Source: Rhizobium sp. BT04 (GTDB lineage Bacteria > Pseudomonadota > Alphaproteobacteria > Rhizobiales > Rhizobiaceae). From it: a stretch of DNA of 64,000 nucleotides. A program made the translations under genes and the position numbers. The stretch spans positions 1,302,001-1,366,000 of the forward strand of contig NZ_CP125652.1 in assembly GCF_030053135.1 (NCBI RefSeq), given 5' to 3'. Shown piece by piece: positions 8,980 through 18,055 of this stretch. The notes below the pieces were generated by a model. That model was not told the DNA's origin. It made no database searches and worked only from the letters and a program-made list of their open reading frames with translations. How positions within the stretch are numbered: position 1 is the stretch's first letter; each line of letters starts with the position of its first letter.

Positions 8980-10002
8980 ATGAAGAAGATCGGTTTCCTC
9001 TCGTTCGGGCACTGGACGCCCTCGCCTCAATCGCAGACGCGCTCGGCGGCCGATGCGCTGCTGCAGTCGATCGACCTTGCCGTCGCGGCCGAGGAGCTCG
9101 GAGCCGACGGGGCGTATTTTCGCGTGCATCACTTTGCCCGCCAACTGGCGGCCCCCTTCCCGCTGCTGTCAGCTGTCGGCGCGAGAACCAGCCGGATCGA
9201 GATCGGCACCGCCGTCATCGATATGCGCTACGAGAATCCGCTCTATATGGCCGAGGATGCCGGTGCAGCCGACCTCATTGCCGGCGGCCGACTGCAGCTC
9301 GGCATCAGCCGCGGTTCGCCCGAGCAGGTAATCGATGGCTGGCGTCATTTCGGCTATGCCCCGCCCGAGGGCCAGAGCGAGGCCGACATGGCCCGCCATC
9401 ACGCCGAAGTCTTCCTCGAAGTGCTGCTCGGCGAAGGTTTTGCCAAGCCGAACCCGCGGCCGATGTTTCCGAACCCGCCCGGCCTGCTTCGCCTCGAGCC
9501 GCATTCGGAGGGCCTGCGCGAGAGGATCTGGTGGGGCGCCAGCTCCAACGCCACCGCCGTCTGGGCAGCCAAGCTTGGCATGAACCTGCAGAGCTCGACG
9601 CTGAAGGACGACGAAACAGGAGAGCCATTCCACGTCCAGCAGGCCGATCAGATCCGCGCCTATCGCGCGGCCTGGAAAGAAGCCGGTCACACGCGCCAGC
9701 CGCGCGTCTCGGTCAGCCGCAGCATCTTCGCGCTGGTCGATGACCGCGACCGCGCCTATTTCGGCTACGGCAACGACGAGGGTGACAAGATCGGTTTCAT
9801 CGACGAGAAGACCCGGGCGATTTTCGGACGCAGCTACGCCGCCGAACCCGATGCGCTGATCAAGCAGCTCGCCGAAGACGAGGCGATCGCCGAGGCCGAC
9901 ACGCTGCTGCTCACCGTCCCCAACCAGCTCGGCGTCGAATACAACGCCCATGTCATCGAGGCGATCCTGACCCATGTCGCCCCGGCGCTCGGCTGGCGCT
10001 GA
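8980..10002 (+). CDS. LLM-class flavin-dependent oxidoreductase (luciferase-like)
   Basis: A 340-residue protein of the bacterial luciferase-like monooxygenase superfamily (TIM barrel). Landmarks are KKIGFLSFGHW at the start, AEELGADGAYFRVHHF, SRIEIGTAVIDMRYENPLYMAEDAGAADLI split over two strands, and GRLQLGISRGSPEQ. These proteins use FMNH2 or F420-like flavins and oxygen; here FMN is more likely. The ATG at 8980 fits the family start better than the ATG at 8959. The stop is 4 bases from the converging AraC gene. The substrate is unknown. Confidence 0.88.
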   Translation: MKKIGFLSFGHWTPSPQSQTRSAADALLQSIDLAVAAEELGADGAYFRVHHFARQLAAPFPLLSAVGARTSRIEIGTAVIDMRYENPLYMAEDAGAADLIAGGRLQLGISRGSPEQVIDGWRHFGYAPPEGQSEADMARHHAEVFLEVLLGEGFAKPNPRPMFPNPPGLLRLEPHSEGLRERIWWGASSNATAVWAAKLGMNLQSSTLKDDETGEPFHVQQADQIRAYRAAWKEAGHTRQPRVSVSRSIFALVDDRDRAYFGYGNDEGDKIGFIDEKTRAIFGRSYAAEPDALIKQLAEDEAIAEADTLLLTVPNQLGVEYNAHVIEAILTHVAPALGWR

Positions 10003-10005
10003 CGC

Positions 10006-10830
10006 TCAAACCCGCCTGTATCTCGCGCGGAATTCGCGAGGACTGCAGCCTTCACGCTCGTGAAAGACCCGCGAAAAATAAAACGCGTCATCCAGGCCGA
10101 TCATGGCAGCAACCGTTTCGATCTTCTCGTCGGTGGTTGCCAATAGCTGTTTGGCATGGTCCATGCGCGCCCGAAGCTGAAATGCCTTGGGAGGCAATCC
10201 GGTTTCGAGCGTGAACCGCCGGCGCAGCGTGGCCGGCGACATGCCGTGCTCGTTGGCGAAGGCGGCGAGATTCAGTGGCTGCATCGCCCGCCGCCGCAGC
10301 CTTTCCACGATGTCGGCCATATCGGGCCTTTCCCGGCGTCGATCGGCCACGCCGCTTGCCTGTCCGGCGGCTGAGATGACGATGCGATGCAGCATCAAAG
10401 CCGCCGCCGCTTGTCCGAGGTTGCTATCGTCAAGCAGATCGGCATGAAGCTTGGCGAAGAGCCGCGCGACGTCATCGAGATGATCCAGGGCGACGACCGG
10501 GTGCCGCTCGGCCATGAGCCTCAGCCTGACGAAGTCCCGCGTGAAGGATCCTTCGAAAAGTGCCCAGCGCTCGTCCCAGCCGCCTTCGTCGGGGCCATAG
10601 GAATGCACGCGGTTGGGAAACAGCCAGAAGAGGGCCGGCCCCGCCAAGCTCAAGCGGCCGCTGGCAGCGGTTTCCAGCCAGCCCTGCCCGCGCTCCACCA
10701 GAACGACGGCGAAACTCGGAAGTTTTCGCTCCGTCACCGCATGGCGGGCATGCTGCCTGCCGCTGCCGGTGACCGCAAGTCCGCCGGCAGCGCCAAGCGG
10801 TGATCGATAGATGGCCTCGACGTCTTTCAT
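10006..10830 (-). CDS. AraC-family transcriptional regulator
   Basis: A 274-residue regulator. The N-terminal half (about 1-160) is a cupin-like sensor with LFWLFPNRVHSYGP. The C-terminal AraC-type double HTH covers about residues 185-272: LNLAAFANEHGMSPATLRRRFTLETGLPP as first HTH and IETVAAMIGLDDAFYFSRVFHEREGCSPREFR as second, with the family signature intact. It is divergent from the phytanoyl-CoA dioxygenase gene, with 97 bases between the starts, and is probably its activator (inference from arrangement). Confidence 0.92.
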   Translation of the reverse strand: MKDVEAIYRSPLGAAGGLAVTGSGRQHARHAVTERKLPSFAVVLVERGQGWLETAASGRLSLAGPALFWLFPNRVHSYGPDEGGWDERWALFEGSFTRDFVRLRLMAERHPVVALDHLDDVARLFAKLHADLLDDSNLGQAAAALMLHRIVISAAGQASGVADRRRERPDMADIVERLRRRAMQPLNLAAFANEHGMSPATLRRRFTLETGLPPKAFQLRARMDHAKQLLATTDEKIETVAAMIGLDDAFYFSRVFHEREGCSPREFRARYRRV

Positions 10831-10927
10831 GATGAGCGAAAAGTCCAGCTATGGCTTTCCTCTATGTCGGCTGCCCCTGCAGATCAGCTAAATAGCGGCA
10901 AATCAAGTCAAACTAGGGAGGGCCGAA

Positions 10928-11851
10928 ATGTCAATTGCTGCCCAGACCATGCAAGCCCGAAAGCCGGAATTTCCCCTTGCCGCCCATGGCAAGACCTTGC
11001 CTGCGGAGCGGACGGGCTGGCTCACGCCGACCGATCCCGCCATCGGCGTCGACGCCATCCGCCGCCGCTACCAGGACGATGGCTATGTCTGGCTGAAAGG
11101 CCTTCTGCCGCGGGCCGATGTCATCGATTTCCGCCACTGGGTTTTCGAACATCTCGCCGAAACCGGACTGGTCGAGCCCGGCAATGATTTTTCTCTGGGC
11201 ATCGCGTCTGCCGCCGGCTTCGACAGGAACTTGGCCGACCGGCGCCTGATGTCTCTCGTCCGCTCTGCCGCCTATGAAGGTTTTTGCGCGCAACCGCCGC
11301 TCGCCGGCTTCATGGACGATTTCCTGCAGGGCATCTCCTATCTGCACAAGCGCAAGATCATGCGTTTCGTCCAGCCCGGATCTCCGACGGCCACGCCGGC
11401 CCATTATGATCTCGTCTATCTTCGCGGCGGCACCAGCCGCCTGGTGACCGCCTGGATTCCGATCGGCGACATCTCCGCCGAGATGGGCGGCCTTGTCTAC
11501 CTCGAGGGCTCGCACACGCTGGGCGTCAGGATGGAGGCCGAGTTCCAGGCCGCAAGCGGCGATCTTTCTCCGGAAGAGCGGATCAGCGCCTATAACCGCC
11601 ACATGGCCGAAGGCGGCTGGGTTTCGAAGGATCTCCCCGATATGGCGGAGCGCTTCGACACCCGCTGGCTCGCCGCCGATTATCAGGCCGGTGACGTGGT
11701 GCTTCACTCGCCCTATATGATCCACGCCTCGACTACCAACCAGGACCGCGGCGGGCGGCTGCGCCTCTCCACCGACATCAGATATCAGAATGTCGACGAC
11801 GAGATCGATATCCGATGGAACAACCACTGGAGTCTCGGCGACATGCTGTAG
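10928..11851 (+). CDS. Phytanoyl-CoA dioxygenase (PhyH) family Fe(II)/2-oxoglutarate oxygenase
   Basis: A 307-residue protein of the PhyH family. The facial triad is likely HYD (residues about 159-161, in ATPAHYDLVYLRGGT) with a distal His in GDVVLHSPYMIHAST (about 258-272). An Arg follows in GGRLRLSTDIRYQ, which would bind 2-oxoglutarate. The family hydroxylates small molecules; the substrate cannot be predicted. A clear AGGGAGG ribosome-binding site lies 7 bases before the ATG. It is divergent from the AraC regulator, and no transporter or pathway genes follow it. Confidence 0.9.
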   Translation: MSIAAQTMQARKPEFPLAAHGKTLPAERTGWLTPTDPAIGVDAIRRRYQDDGYVWLKGLLPRADVIDFRHWVFEHLAETGLVEPGNDFSLGIASAAGFDRNLADRRLMSLVRSAAYEGFCAQPPLAGFMDDFLQGISYLHKRKIMRFVQPGSPTATPAHYDLVYLRGGTSRLVTAWIPIGDISAEMGGLVYLEGSHTLGVRMEAEFQAASGDLSPEERISAYNRHMAEGGWVSKDLPDMAERFDTRWLAADYQAGDVVLHSPYMIHASTTNQDRGGRLRLSTDIRYQNVDDEIDIRWNNHWSLGDML

Positions 11852-12068
11852 CCGGCTTTTTCATGCCCCTTCGGCAAAGCCCGGGCCATCGTCGGCCGGT
11901 GCCGGCGACGGCGCGGATCTCGATGAGCTGATGCGCGAGGGCCGAGCCCCAACTCGATAAAGCGACGCGCACGGACCTTTCGCCTTGGGTGAGCGTTGAT
12001 GGTCCGAGCCTTGAATCGATCCCATGACTGATCGACTTATTCATGTCGCCGAACGCTCGAGTTGCCTG

Positions 12069-12995
12069 ATGCCGCGCACGAACCTGAACGATATCCTGAT
12101 TTTCATGGCCGTCGTCGATGCCGGAAGCTTTATCGCCGGCGGCCAAGCCATGGGCCTCTCCCGTTCGGCAGCGGGAAAGGCCGTCATCCGCCTGGAAGAA
12201 CGGCTCGGCGCGCGCCTGCTCAACCGTACGACGAGGACGCTGAACCTGACCGACGAAGGGCGCGTGTTCTACGAGCGCGGCTTGCAGATCCTCGCATCCG
12301 TCGACGAGGCGGAGGCGAGCGTGGCCGGCCGAAGCGGTACGCCACGGGGCATTCTCAGGCTCAGCGTTCCCGATGCCATCGGACGCCTCGTCGTGCTGCC
12401 GCTGCTTGAAGAATATCTTCGGGCCTGGCCCGACATCCAGGTGGAGATGAGCTCCACCGATCGCTTCGCCGACATCGTCGTGGAAGGCTTCGATCTGGCG
12501 ATCCGGGTCGGCCCGACGGCGTCGGACACCCGGCTGATCTCGCGCGTGATCGCCACCTATAGGACACGGCTCTGCGCCTCGCCGTCCTACCTCACTGAGC
12601 GCGGCGAGCCGCGTGATATCGACGATCTCGCAGCCCACGACTGCCTGATTTTCGCCAGCCGCAATCAAAGGCAGGGCTGGCGCTTTCGCGGCAAAGGCAG
12701 TTCCTGGATCGCAGCGCAAGGCCGCAGCCGGCTGAGGCTCGACAGCGCAGAAGCGATCCGCGACGCCACCCTGGCGGGGCTGGGCATCGCGCTGCTGCCC
12801 GATTTTCTCGTCGCCGACGACCTCGCCGCCGGCCGCCTGCGGCAGATCCTGCCCGACCTCGAAACTGATGACGCCAAGATCGTCACGCTCTATCCCGACA
12901 AGCGCCCGTTGGAATCGCGCGTCCGTCGCTTCATCGACCTGATGGTCGAGGAGCTTGGGCGCCGGGACGACACACGCCACCGCGACGCTGGCTAG
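12069..12995 (+). CDS. LysR-family transcriptional regulator
   Basis: A 308-residue LysR regulator. The HTH is at residues about 1-60 (LNDILIFMAVVDAGSFIAGG, then LSRSAAGKAVIRLEERLG and LLNRTTRTLNLTDEG). The effector domain covers about 90-295. I place the start at the ATG at 12069, where the family alignment begins; an upstream ATG at 12024 adds 15 residues, and neither has a strong Shine-Dalgarno. The gene ends in a 4-base overlap with the converging MFS gene. No divergent target gene is adjacent, so the regulated genes are unknown. Confidence 0.9.
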   Translation: MPRTNLNDILIFMAVVDAGSFIAGGQAMGLSRSAAGKAVIRLEERLGARLLNRTTRTLNLTDEGRVFYERGLQILASVDEAEASVAGRSGTPRGILRLSVPDAIGRLVVLPLLEEYLRAWPDIQVEMSSTDRFADIVVEGFDLAIRVGPTASDTRLISRVIATYRTRLCASPSYLTERGEPRDIDDLAAHDCLIFASRNQRQGWRFRGKGSSWIAAQGRSRLRLDSAEAIRDATLAGLGIALLPDFLVADDLAAGRLRQILPDLETDDAKIVTLYPDKRPLESRVRRFIDLMVEELGRRDDTRHRDAG

Positions 12996-14236
12996 CTCTC
13001 GGTGAAAGCTTTGTCGAAGCCGCGGAAACTTTTCAGCGCAAGAGGAAAGAGCGTTGCAGCGAGATAGGCGAGCCCGGTGAACAGCAGCGCTGAGGCAAGG
13101 CCGATCGTGGTGATCAGCGCGCCGCCGACGAGGCCTCCGAAGGGGATGAGGGCAAAGCACAGGGCGGCGTTCATCGCGGTGACGCGGCCGGTCAGCGGCT
13201 TGGGGATGCGCTCGAAGATCACCGCCGACAGGATCGGATTGAGGAAGCCCGAGGCGAATCCTGCGATTGCCAGGGTGACGAAGATGAGGATGAGCGGCGC
13301 ATCCAGCGCAAGGATGAAAAAGCGCGGAAATCCGGTCAGCAGGAAGGCCACGGTAAAGACCATCAGGCGCGGCATCCGTTCGCCGATCGCAGCGGCAATC
13401 GCCGCGCCGACGATCGATGCGCCGGTGAAAGCCGCAAACATCGCCCCCAGCAGTTCCGGGCCATGGCCCGAGCTCTGCGTCCAGACGGGCAGCAGCACCG
13501 CCCCATAGGCCTGGTCCAGCAGGTTGGTGGTCGCCACCATGACGATGATGCTGACGAGCACCGCATCACCGCGCAGAAAGCCCCAGCCTTCCCTGAGATC
13601 GCCGAGATAGGAGGATATCCAGTCCGGCTGGGCCTCGGGAGTGCTGCGCGGCTCCGGTATGCTTCGCAGCCTGGGGATGCCTACGCCCACGATCAGCACG
13701 GCGGCGGCGAAGGTGACGGCATTGACAACGAGCGCCTGGCCCGGGCCGATCAGGCCGATCAGCGCACCGGCGCCGGCCGCACCCGCCGTCGAGGCCAGCC
13801 GCTCGATGGCGCCAATGAGCCCGGTCACCCGCTCGAGCGGCACAGCCGCCAATTCGGCGACATCGGGCACCATCGCCTGTTTGGCGGCATCGGATGGACC
13901 GCGCAGCACACCCATGACAAAGACGATCGGCAGCAGCACCGGCATGCCAAGCAAGCCGAGCCGGTCGAGCAGCGGCACCAGCATCACCACGGCCACCGAG
14001 GCGGTGTCGCAAACAACGGCGATGCGCTTCGGGCCGACGCGGTCGATCAGCGGCCCGCCGAGCGCTTTGGCGACGACATAGGGCAGCATTTCCATCATCG
14101 CCGTCAGCCCTGTTAAAACCGGGCTGCCCGTGGCGACCAGCACCAGCCAGGGAATGGCGATGGTCGACAGGCGCGTGCCGGAAAGCGAAAGCGTTTCGGC
14201 TGCGGCAAGCGCCAGGAAAGGCCCACCCCTCCTCAT
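12992..14236 (-). CDS. MFS transporter (drug/exporter type)
   Basis: A 414-residue protein with about 12 hydrophobic segments. It has the N-terminal MFS pattern PFLALAAAETLSLSGTRL followed by the loop 2-3 motif KALGGPLIDRVGPKR. It resembles the MFS_3 / macrolide-efflux-like group. Its ATG overlaps the TGA of the upstream ArsR-type gene (ATGA), so the two are translationally coupled. The regulator probably represses the pair through the 14887-14920 operator and the transporter probably exports the inducer (inference). A longer reading of the same frame up to 14602 overlaps the regulator and is not credible. Confidence 0.9.
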   Translation of the reverse strand: MRRGGPFLALAAAETLSLSGTRLSTIAIPWLVLVATGSPVLTGLTAMMEMLPYVVAKALGGPLIDRVGPKRIAVVCDTASVAVVMLVPLLDRLGLLGMPVLLPIVFVMGVLRGPSDAAKQAMVPDVAELAAVPLERVTGLIGAIERLASTAGAAGAGALIGLIGPGQALVVNAVTFAAAVLIVGVGIPRLRSIPEPRSTPEAQPDWISSYLGDLREGWGFLRGDAVLVSIIVMVATTNLLDQAYGAVLLPVWTQSSGHGPELLGAMFAAFTGASIVGAAIAAAIGERMPRLMVFTVAFLLTGFPRFFILALDAPLILIFVTLAIAGFASGFLNPILSAVIFERIPKPLTGRVTAMNAALCFALIPFGGLVGGALITTIGLASALLFTGLAYLAATLFPLALKSFRGFDKAFTES

Positions 14237-14871
14237 GACCCACCATCCTCCTTGTGATGCGGGAGCCGGCCCGGATAGGGAAAGGCGTGCAGCATGATCG
14301 AGAAAGGCACCATGCCCGGAGCGGCCGCCTCGCCCAAAGGCGGAGCCACCCGCATGGCTTCGAGGATGATGTCGGTCAACTGCCTGGTCAGGGCCTCCGC
14401 CTGCTTCGCCGTCATCGGGATGATGATGTCGTTGGCAGCGCTCGCCTTGCGCCATTCCGCCGGCAGTTCTGCATATTCCTCCAGCGCCTGCTGCATCTGG
14501 CCGACCTGCAGGGAGAGCACCGCCTGGTTGAAGGCGAGATCGAGTCCTTCGCCCTCGGTCTCGCTTGCCGGCACCGAGGTGAGCTCGTGACTGGCGCGCC
14601 ACCAGCGATCACGCCGCGAAGCATGCGGCGCCTCCTCGATGAAGCCGTATTGCGCGAGCTGGCGCAGGTGATAGCTGGTGGCGCCGCTGTTCAGCCCGAG
14701 CCGCGCGGCCAGCTGCGTCGCCGTGGCGGGTCCATCGACCCGCAGCATGCCGAGCATGCGCAACCGGACCGGATGCGCCAGCGCTTTCAGCGCATTTGGA
14801 TCCGGCACGACGCGGCTGACGGTGCGGGGTGCGGTGACGGATTGAGCAGGCTGCGGGCGCCGTGTTTTCAT
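14233..14871 (-). CDS. ArsR-like winged-helix transcriptional regulator
   Basis: A 212-residue regulator. The winged helix lies at about residues 25-95: ALKALAHPVRLRMLGMLRVDGPATATQL, then LGLNSGATSYHLRQLAQYGFIEE, then a wing ending in DRWWRASH. This is the ArsR/HTH_20 pattern. The C-terminal half (100-205) is a helical extension seen in the regulators that sit next to MFS genes; it lacks the Cys pairs of metal-sensing ArsR proteins. A near-perfect operator lies just upstream (14887-14920). It is the first gene of a two-gene operon with the MFS transporter. Confidence 0.9.
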   Translation of the reverse strand: MKTRRPQPAQSVTAPRTVSRVVPDPNALKALAHPVRLRMLGMLRVDGPATATQLAARLGLNSGATSYHLRQLAQYGFIEEAPHASRRDRWWRASHELTSVPASETEGEGLDLAFNQAVLSLQVGQMQQALEEYAELPAEWRKASAANDIIIPMTAKQAEALTRQLTDIILEAMRVAPPLGEAAAPGMVPFSIMLHAFPYPGRLPHHKEDGGS

Positions 14872-14886
14872 GCTCGAAGCTTAGTA

Positions 14887-14920
14887 TTGCAAAGACATCT
14901 TTGCAAATTTTTCTTTGCAA
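14887..14920 (-). promoter_or_regulatory. Operator of the ArsR-MFS operon: inverted repeat plus third half-site
   Basis: TTGCAAAG (14887-14894), ACAT, CTTTGCAA (14899-14906) is a perfect 8-base inverted repeat. A third half-site CTTTGCAA follows at 14913-14920. It sits 16-49 bases upstream of the regulator ATG, where it would overlap the promoter. This is the position and form expected for autorepression by a dimeric winged-helix protein. Confidence 0.7.
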
Positions 14921-14943
14921 TAGTGAGTGCCTTTGCTCGTGGC

Positions 14944-16086
14944 TCAATCCGCCGGCAGCGTGAACACCGCGCAAGGGACGGCGATGCCGCGCAGGCTGTG
15001 CTCCCCCAGCGCCGTGAGCTTCGTCGTCGTATTCGCTGCAACCGCACCCGAGATCAGCACGCTTCGGCCGAGCGGCTTGCACAGCCCTTCCAGCCGGCTG
15101 ACGAGATTGACCGCGGGGCCGATGGCGGTAAAGTCCAGCCGGTCGGCAGCGCCGATATTGCCCCACAGGATCTCGCCGAAATGAAGTGCTGCGCCGAAGG
15201 GCAGCGGGGCCAGCCCCTGCGCCTGGCGCACCTGGTCGAGATGGACCATGCCGGCACGGCTGGCGGCGACCGCGCGAAGGGCGGCCTCGCAGGCCTCGCG
15301 ATCCCCTCGGGCTGCTTCGCCCTCGCCCGACGCCGCCGTGACCGGAAAGATCGCCAGCACGCCGTCGCCGATGAATTTCAGCACCTCGCCGCCGAAGGCG
15401 TGCACGGCGCCGGCGACACGGTCGAACCAGGCGTCCAGTGCTGAGATCATCACGTGAGGCTCGGTCACCTCGGAGAGCGCGGTGAAGTCGCGCAGATCGG
15501 CGCAGAGAAGGGCCGCTCGGATGATCTCGCCGGTGCCGCGGGCAAGCGCGCCGGCCTGCACCCGGGCAGCGCTGCGCCGACCGAGATAGGCTTCGAGCAA
15601 CGCGGCCCGCGCCTCCCGCGCCGCCAAAGCGGCGAGCGGCGCTGCCGCAAAACGCGTGACGTCGCAGAGCAGGCTGGCCTCGGACGAGCTGAATGCGCCG
15701 GTCCCCGCCGCGTTGGCAACTCCCGCCCAGCCGAGCTGCGGGCTATCCGATGCCCGATTATCCCACCCGATCCTGGCCTTCCACACCGGCCCGAGCCCGG
15801 CCAGCCACTCGCCCCCGGCCTCGCTCTGCGGATCAGCAGCAAAGGCCAACGCCTCGATGACGGCCCCGGTCTCGGCTCGCCACAGCCAGGTGCGCCGCGC
15901 GATGATCGGATGCGGCACCGAAAGCGTCAGCGCACCGCCCGAAAGCGGCAGGCCGTCAGCCAGCAGCCGGCGCCCGAGCTCGGCCAGAAACCGTTCGGGA
16001 CCAGGCGAAGCACCGGCCTCGTCAACCAGCCAGGCAAGGGGAGATGGCAGATCCATATCGCGATCATGGCATGCCCCTCGGGACAT
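14944..16086 (-). CDS. Class III adenylate/guanylate cyclase, soluble
   Basis: A 380-residue protein. The first ~195 residues are a GAF-like or otherwise unclassified region. The class III catalytic domain covers about 200-370: LLCADLRDFTALSE carries the first metal Asp, GGEVLKFIGDGVLAIF the adenine-selecting Lys and second metal Asp, and RLDFTAIGPAVNLVSRLE the second purine residue and the transition-state Asn/Arg. This pattern predicts adenylate cyclase. No membrane segment is seen. A GGGGAGG ribosome site lies 11 bases before ATG 16086 and 5 before an in-frame TTG at 16092; an internal ATG at 16056 is also possible. Confidence 0.9.
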   Translation of the reverse strand: MSRGACHDRDMDLPSPLAWLVDEAGASPGPERFLAELGRRLLADGLPLSGGALTLSVPHPIIARRTWLWRAETGAVIEALAFAADPQSEAGGEWLAGLGPVWKARIGWDNRASDSPQLGWAGVANAAGTGAFSSSEASLLCDVTRFAAAPLAALAAREARAALLEAYLGRRSAARVQAGALARGTGEIIRAALLCADLRDFTALSEVTEPHVMISALDAWFDRVAGAVHAFGGEVLKFIGDGVLAIFPVTAASGEGEAARGDREACEAALRAVAASRAGMVHLDQVRQAQGLAPLPFGAALHFGEILWGNIGAADRLDFTAIGPAVNLVSRLEGLCKPLGRSVLISGAVAANTTTKLTALGEHSLRGIAVPCAVFTLPAD

Positions 16087-16295
16087 CCGCAAGCCGACCT
16101 CCCCAGGGGTACTGCCTGGAATCCCCGCATGTCCGTGATGACATCCCTCTCAACGGAAGGGACTCTCCGCAGAGGATGCCCACATCCCATGTCAAAAACG
16201 CTCACCGCGGTGGGAAACAAAAAATAAACACTTTAAAATTGCGCAGTTTTAATTCCATTATGCAGCCCTTCGTCATCGTGTGATTGAGGGGTACG

Positions 16296-16502
16296 ATGGG
16301 CACGATATTCTGGCCGAAAGATCCGCTGGATGGGAATGACATGGCACTGCTGACGTCGGTCCTTCGGCGGTGGTGCGAAAGGTATCAGGTCGAGCTGACA
16401 GCGGAAGAGAGCAGCCGCAAGGCGAAGGAACTTGTCGAATGGTATGAATTCGGCGTCAAGGATCCAATCGAGCTCGAAGAACTCATCGACGGGAAGATCT
16501 GA
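16296..16502 (+). CDS. Small conserved-looking hypothetical protein
   Basis: A 68-residue acidic, mostly helical protein (MGTIFWPKDPLDG, then RRWCERYQVELTAEESSRKAKELVEWYEFG). It has no signal peptide or membrane segment. GAGGGG is 5 bases before the chosen ATG; an in-frame ATG at 16284 is less well placed. Codon use and composition look like a real gene. I do not recognise the family. Confidence 0.6.
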   Translation: MGTIFWPKDPLDGNDMALLTSVLRRWCERYQVELTAEESSRKAKELVEWYEFGVKDPIELEELIDGKI

Positions 16503-16532
16503 CCGAAGCGCACAATTGCCAGCTTTCATGCG

Positions 16533-16561
16533 AAAAGGCCGGGCGAAACATCGCACCGGCC
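16533..16561 (-). terminator. Intrinsic terminator after the GCG_CRPN gene
   Basis: On the reverse strand, GGCCGG pairs with CCGGCC around an extended stem-loop (TGCGA / TCGCC) and is followed by TTTT. It lies about 30 bases beyond the stop of the 16590-16898 gene and may also serve the converging small gene. Confidence 0.55.
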
Positions 16562-16589
16562 TCTCCATGCTTGCCTCTGAATGAGGCCC

Positions 16590-16898
16590 TTAGTAGTCAT
16601 CCCGCCAGCGGCGCTCGCGATCCCAGCGCCGCTCATCGCGCCAGCGCGGGCCATCCCAATCCCGGTGACGCCGCTCCCAGCCCCAACGGGGCGGACCACC
16701 GTAGAAAGCGACCGGCGGCGGCCGGCGCCAGTTTCGCCGGCATTCGCCCCAGCGCGTCAGGTGCCAGCCGCGACCGCAGGCGTAGTCAACCTTTGTGACA
16801 GTGCTCTCAACCTTGATTGTCCCAACCGGCATCGCCTCAGCTGTGCCGATCGAGAGGCTGCCAGCGAGCAAGGCAGCCGCGATAGAAAGTGCCTTCAT
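16590..16898 (-). CDS. Secreted GCG_CRPN-type small protein
   Basis: A 102-residue protein with a signal peptide (residues 1-22, SIGTAEA). The mature part has the motif CGRGWHLTRWGECRRN, matching the GCG_CRPN prefix domain seen in rhizobial secreted proteins. The C-terminal half is rich in Arg, Trp, Asp and Pro (PRWGWERRHRDWDGPRW). GGAG precedes ATG 16898; the upstream in-frame ATG lacks this. It is expected in the periplasm or outside. Function unknown. Confidence 0.8.
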   Translation of the reverse strand: MKALSIAAALLAGSLSIGTAEAMPVGTIKVESTVTKVDYACGRGWHLTRWGECRRNWRRPPPVAFYGGPPRWGWERRHRDWDGPRWRDERRWDRERRWRDDY

Positions 16899-17081
16899 CG
16901 AAAACTCCATTTCATCCAGCCGCAATCACTTTAGGAGCGCCAAATTGAACTGGAGATGAACTACGCGTTCATGTTTGCGGGAGAAAAAGAAACGCTTTCG
17001 GTCGACCGATCGGAGCGCCAGCCGGCAGTTTTCCCCCTCCGGCAAGCGCTTCCGGGTACCCTTCTTACGGCGGAAAACCGT

Positions 17082-17531
17082 TCATGTCCTACCGTAAAAA
17101 GGGTCGGGACCTGGATCACGCCCGGCGGCGACCTCGGTCAGCCGCCCGAGATAATGGGCCCAGCCTTCCGCATGGCCGGCGCATTGATCGGCGCTCGGCA
17201 GGCCGCTATGCGTGAGCCGCAGCAGCGTTCCGCCCCCCTGCTCGATCAGGTCGATCTCGACCAGGCTGGATCCCGGTGGCACGACCTCGCTGCCGTCCCA
17301 GCCGAAGCTGTAGGCAAGGCGATGAACCGGCACCACCTCGCGAAACGAACCGCGCGCAAAGCGGGCGCCGGTGACGTTAACGAGATAGAGCCCGCCCGGC
17401 TGCGGCTCGACCTGCGCCTCCGTTCCCATCCAGCGCAGGATCTTCTCCGGGTCGGTCATCAGCGCAAACACGGCAGCCGGCGGTGCTGCGATATGCGCTT
17501 CGCGGTGAACGACGAAAGCTTCTGGCATCAC
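17082..17531 (-). CDS. SRPBCC / AHSA1-like START-superfamily protein
   Basis: A 149-residue protein of the activator-of-Hsp90 (AHSA1)/SRPBCC fold: HREAHIAAPPAAVFALMTDPEKILRWMG at the N-terminus, PGGLYLVNV and VEIDLIEQGGGTLLRLTHSGLP, and the C-terminal helix AEGWAHYLGRL. Such proteins bind hydrophobic ligands in a helix-grip cavity. It stands alone here. The start is at either of two consecutive ATG codons (17531 or 17528). Confidence 0.88.
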   Translation of the reverse strand: MMPEAFVVHREAHIAAPPAAVFALMTDPEKILRWMGTEAQVEPQPGGLYLVNVTGARFARGSFREVVPVHRLAYSFGWDGSEVVPPGSSLVEIDLIEQGGGTLLRLTHSGLPSADQCAGHAEGWAHYLGRLTEVAAGRDPGPDPFYGRT

Positions 17532-17835
17532 TCCCTCCCATGGTGACTGTCGTCTGCCCGCCTCGGGCGAAGACGCCGTATCCTGTTCCGTCCTGTTGTC
17601 CTGACGTGGATGTCCTCACCCGAGCATGTAGGCGCGCGCCCATCCTCAGCAAGAGGGAACGGCTGTCGCGATCGACGGGCGCTCGCCAGCGCCCGGAGCA
17701 CAAATGCCGAAGAGAGCCTCAGGATGAGGAACCATGGAGGATGCCGTGCCGCTAATGAAATGCATGGAAAACAAGTGGTCGCTGCTAAAGCATTTCCCCT
17801 ATTGCCAGCCCCTCGTCTTCCCCCTATTGTCCCCG
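17532..17835. other. Intergenic region with a palindromic-repeat remnant
   Basis: No gene is supported in these ~300 bases. GCCTCAGGATGAGG at 17716-17729 is the conserved end of the same dispersed palindromic element found at 34870-35050 and 52628-52780, so this is probably a decayed copy. Confidence 0.4.
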
Positions 17836-17980
17836 CCGTTCTCAGGGCGGGGTGAAAGTCCCTACCGGCGGTATGCAATTCCAGTTGCGAGCCCGCGAGC
17901 GCCTTCTTCGGAAGGGTCAGCAGATCAGGTGAGATGCCTGAGCCGACGGTCATAGTCCGGATGAAAGAGAACGTGCGTTC
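17836..17980 (+). ncRNA. FMN riboswitch (RFN element)
   Basis: All conserved RFN blocks are readable in order: GGCGGGGTGAAAGTCCC (17846-17862) with ACCGGCGGT after it, GAGCCCGCGAGCG (17889-17901), GGTCAGCAGATCAGGTGAGA (17915-17934), GCCTGAGCCGACGG and GTCCGGATGAAAGAGA. The 5' and 3' ends (GTTCTC and GAGAAC) pair as stem P1. It lies 75 bases before ribH. FMN binding should turn the gene down, either by early termination or by hiding the start; a GCCC-TTGC-GGGC hairpin at 17987-17998 could be part of the expression platform. Confidence 0.95.
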
Positions 17981-18055
17981 CTGCCGCCCTTGCGGGCTGT
18001 CGGGGACGCTCGTGATCGCCTTGGGTGATGTGTCTGTTCGCCAAAGGAGATTACC

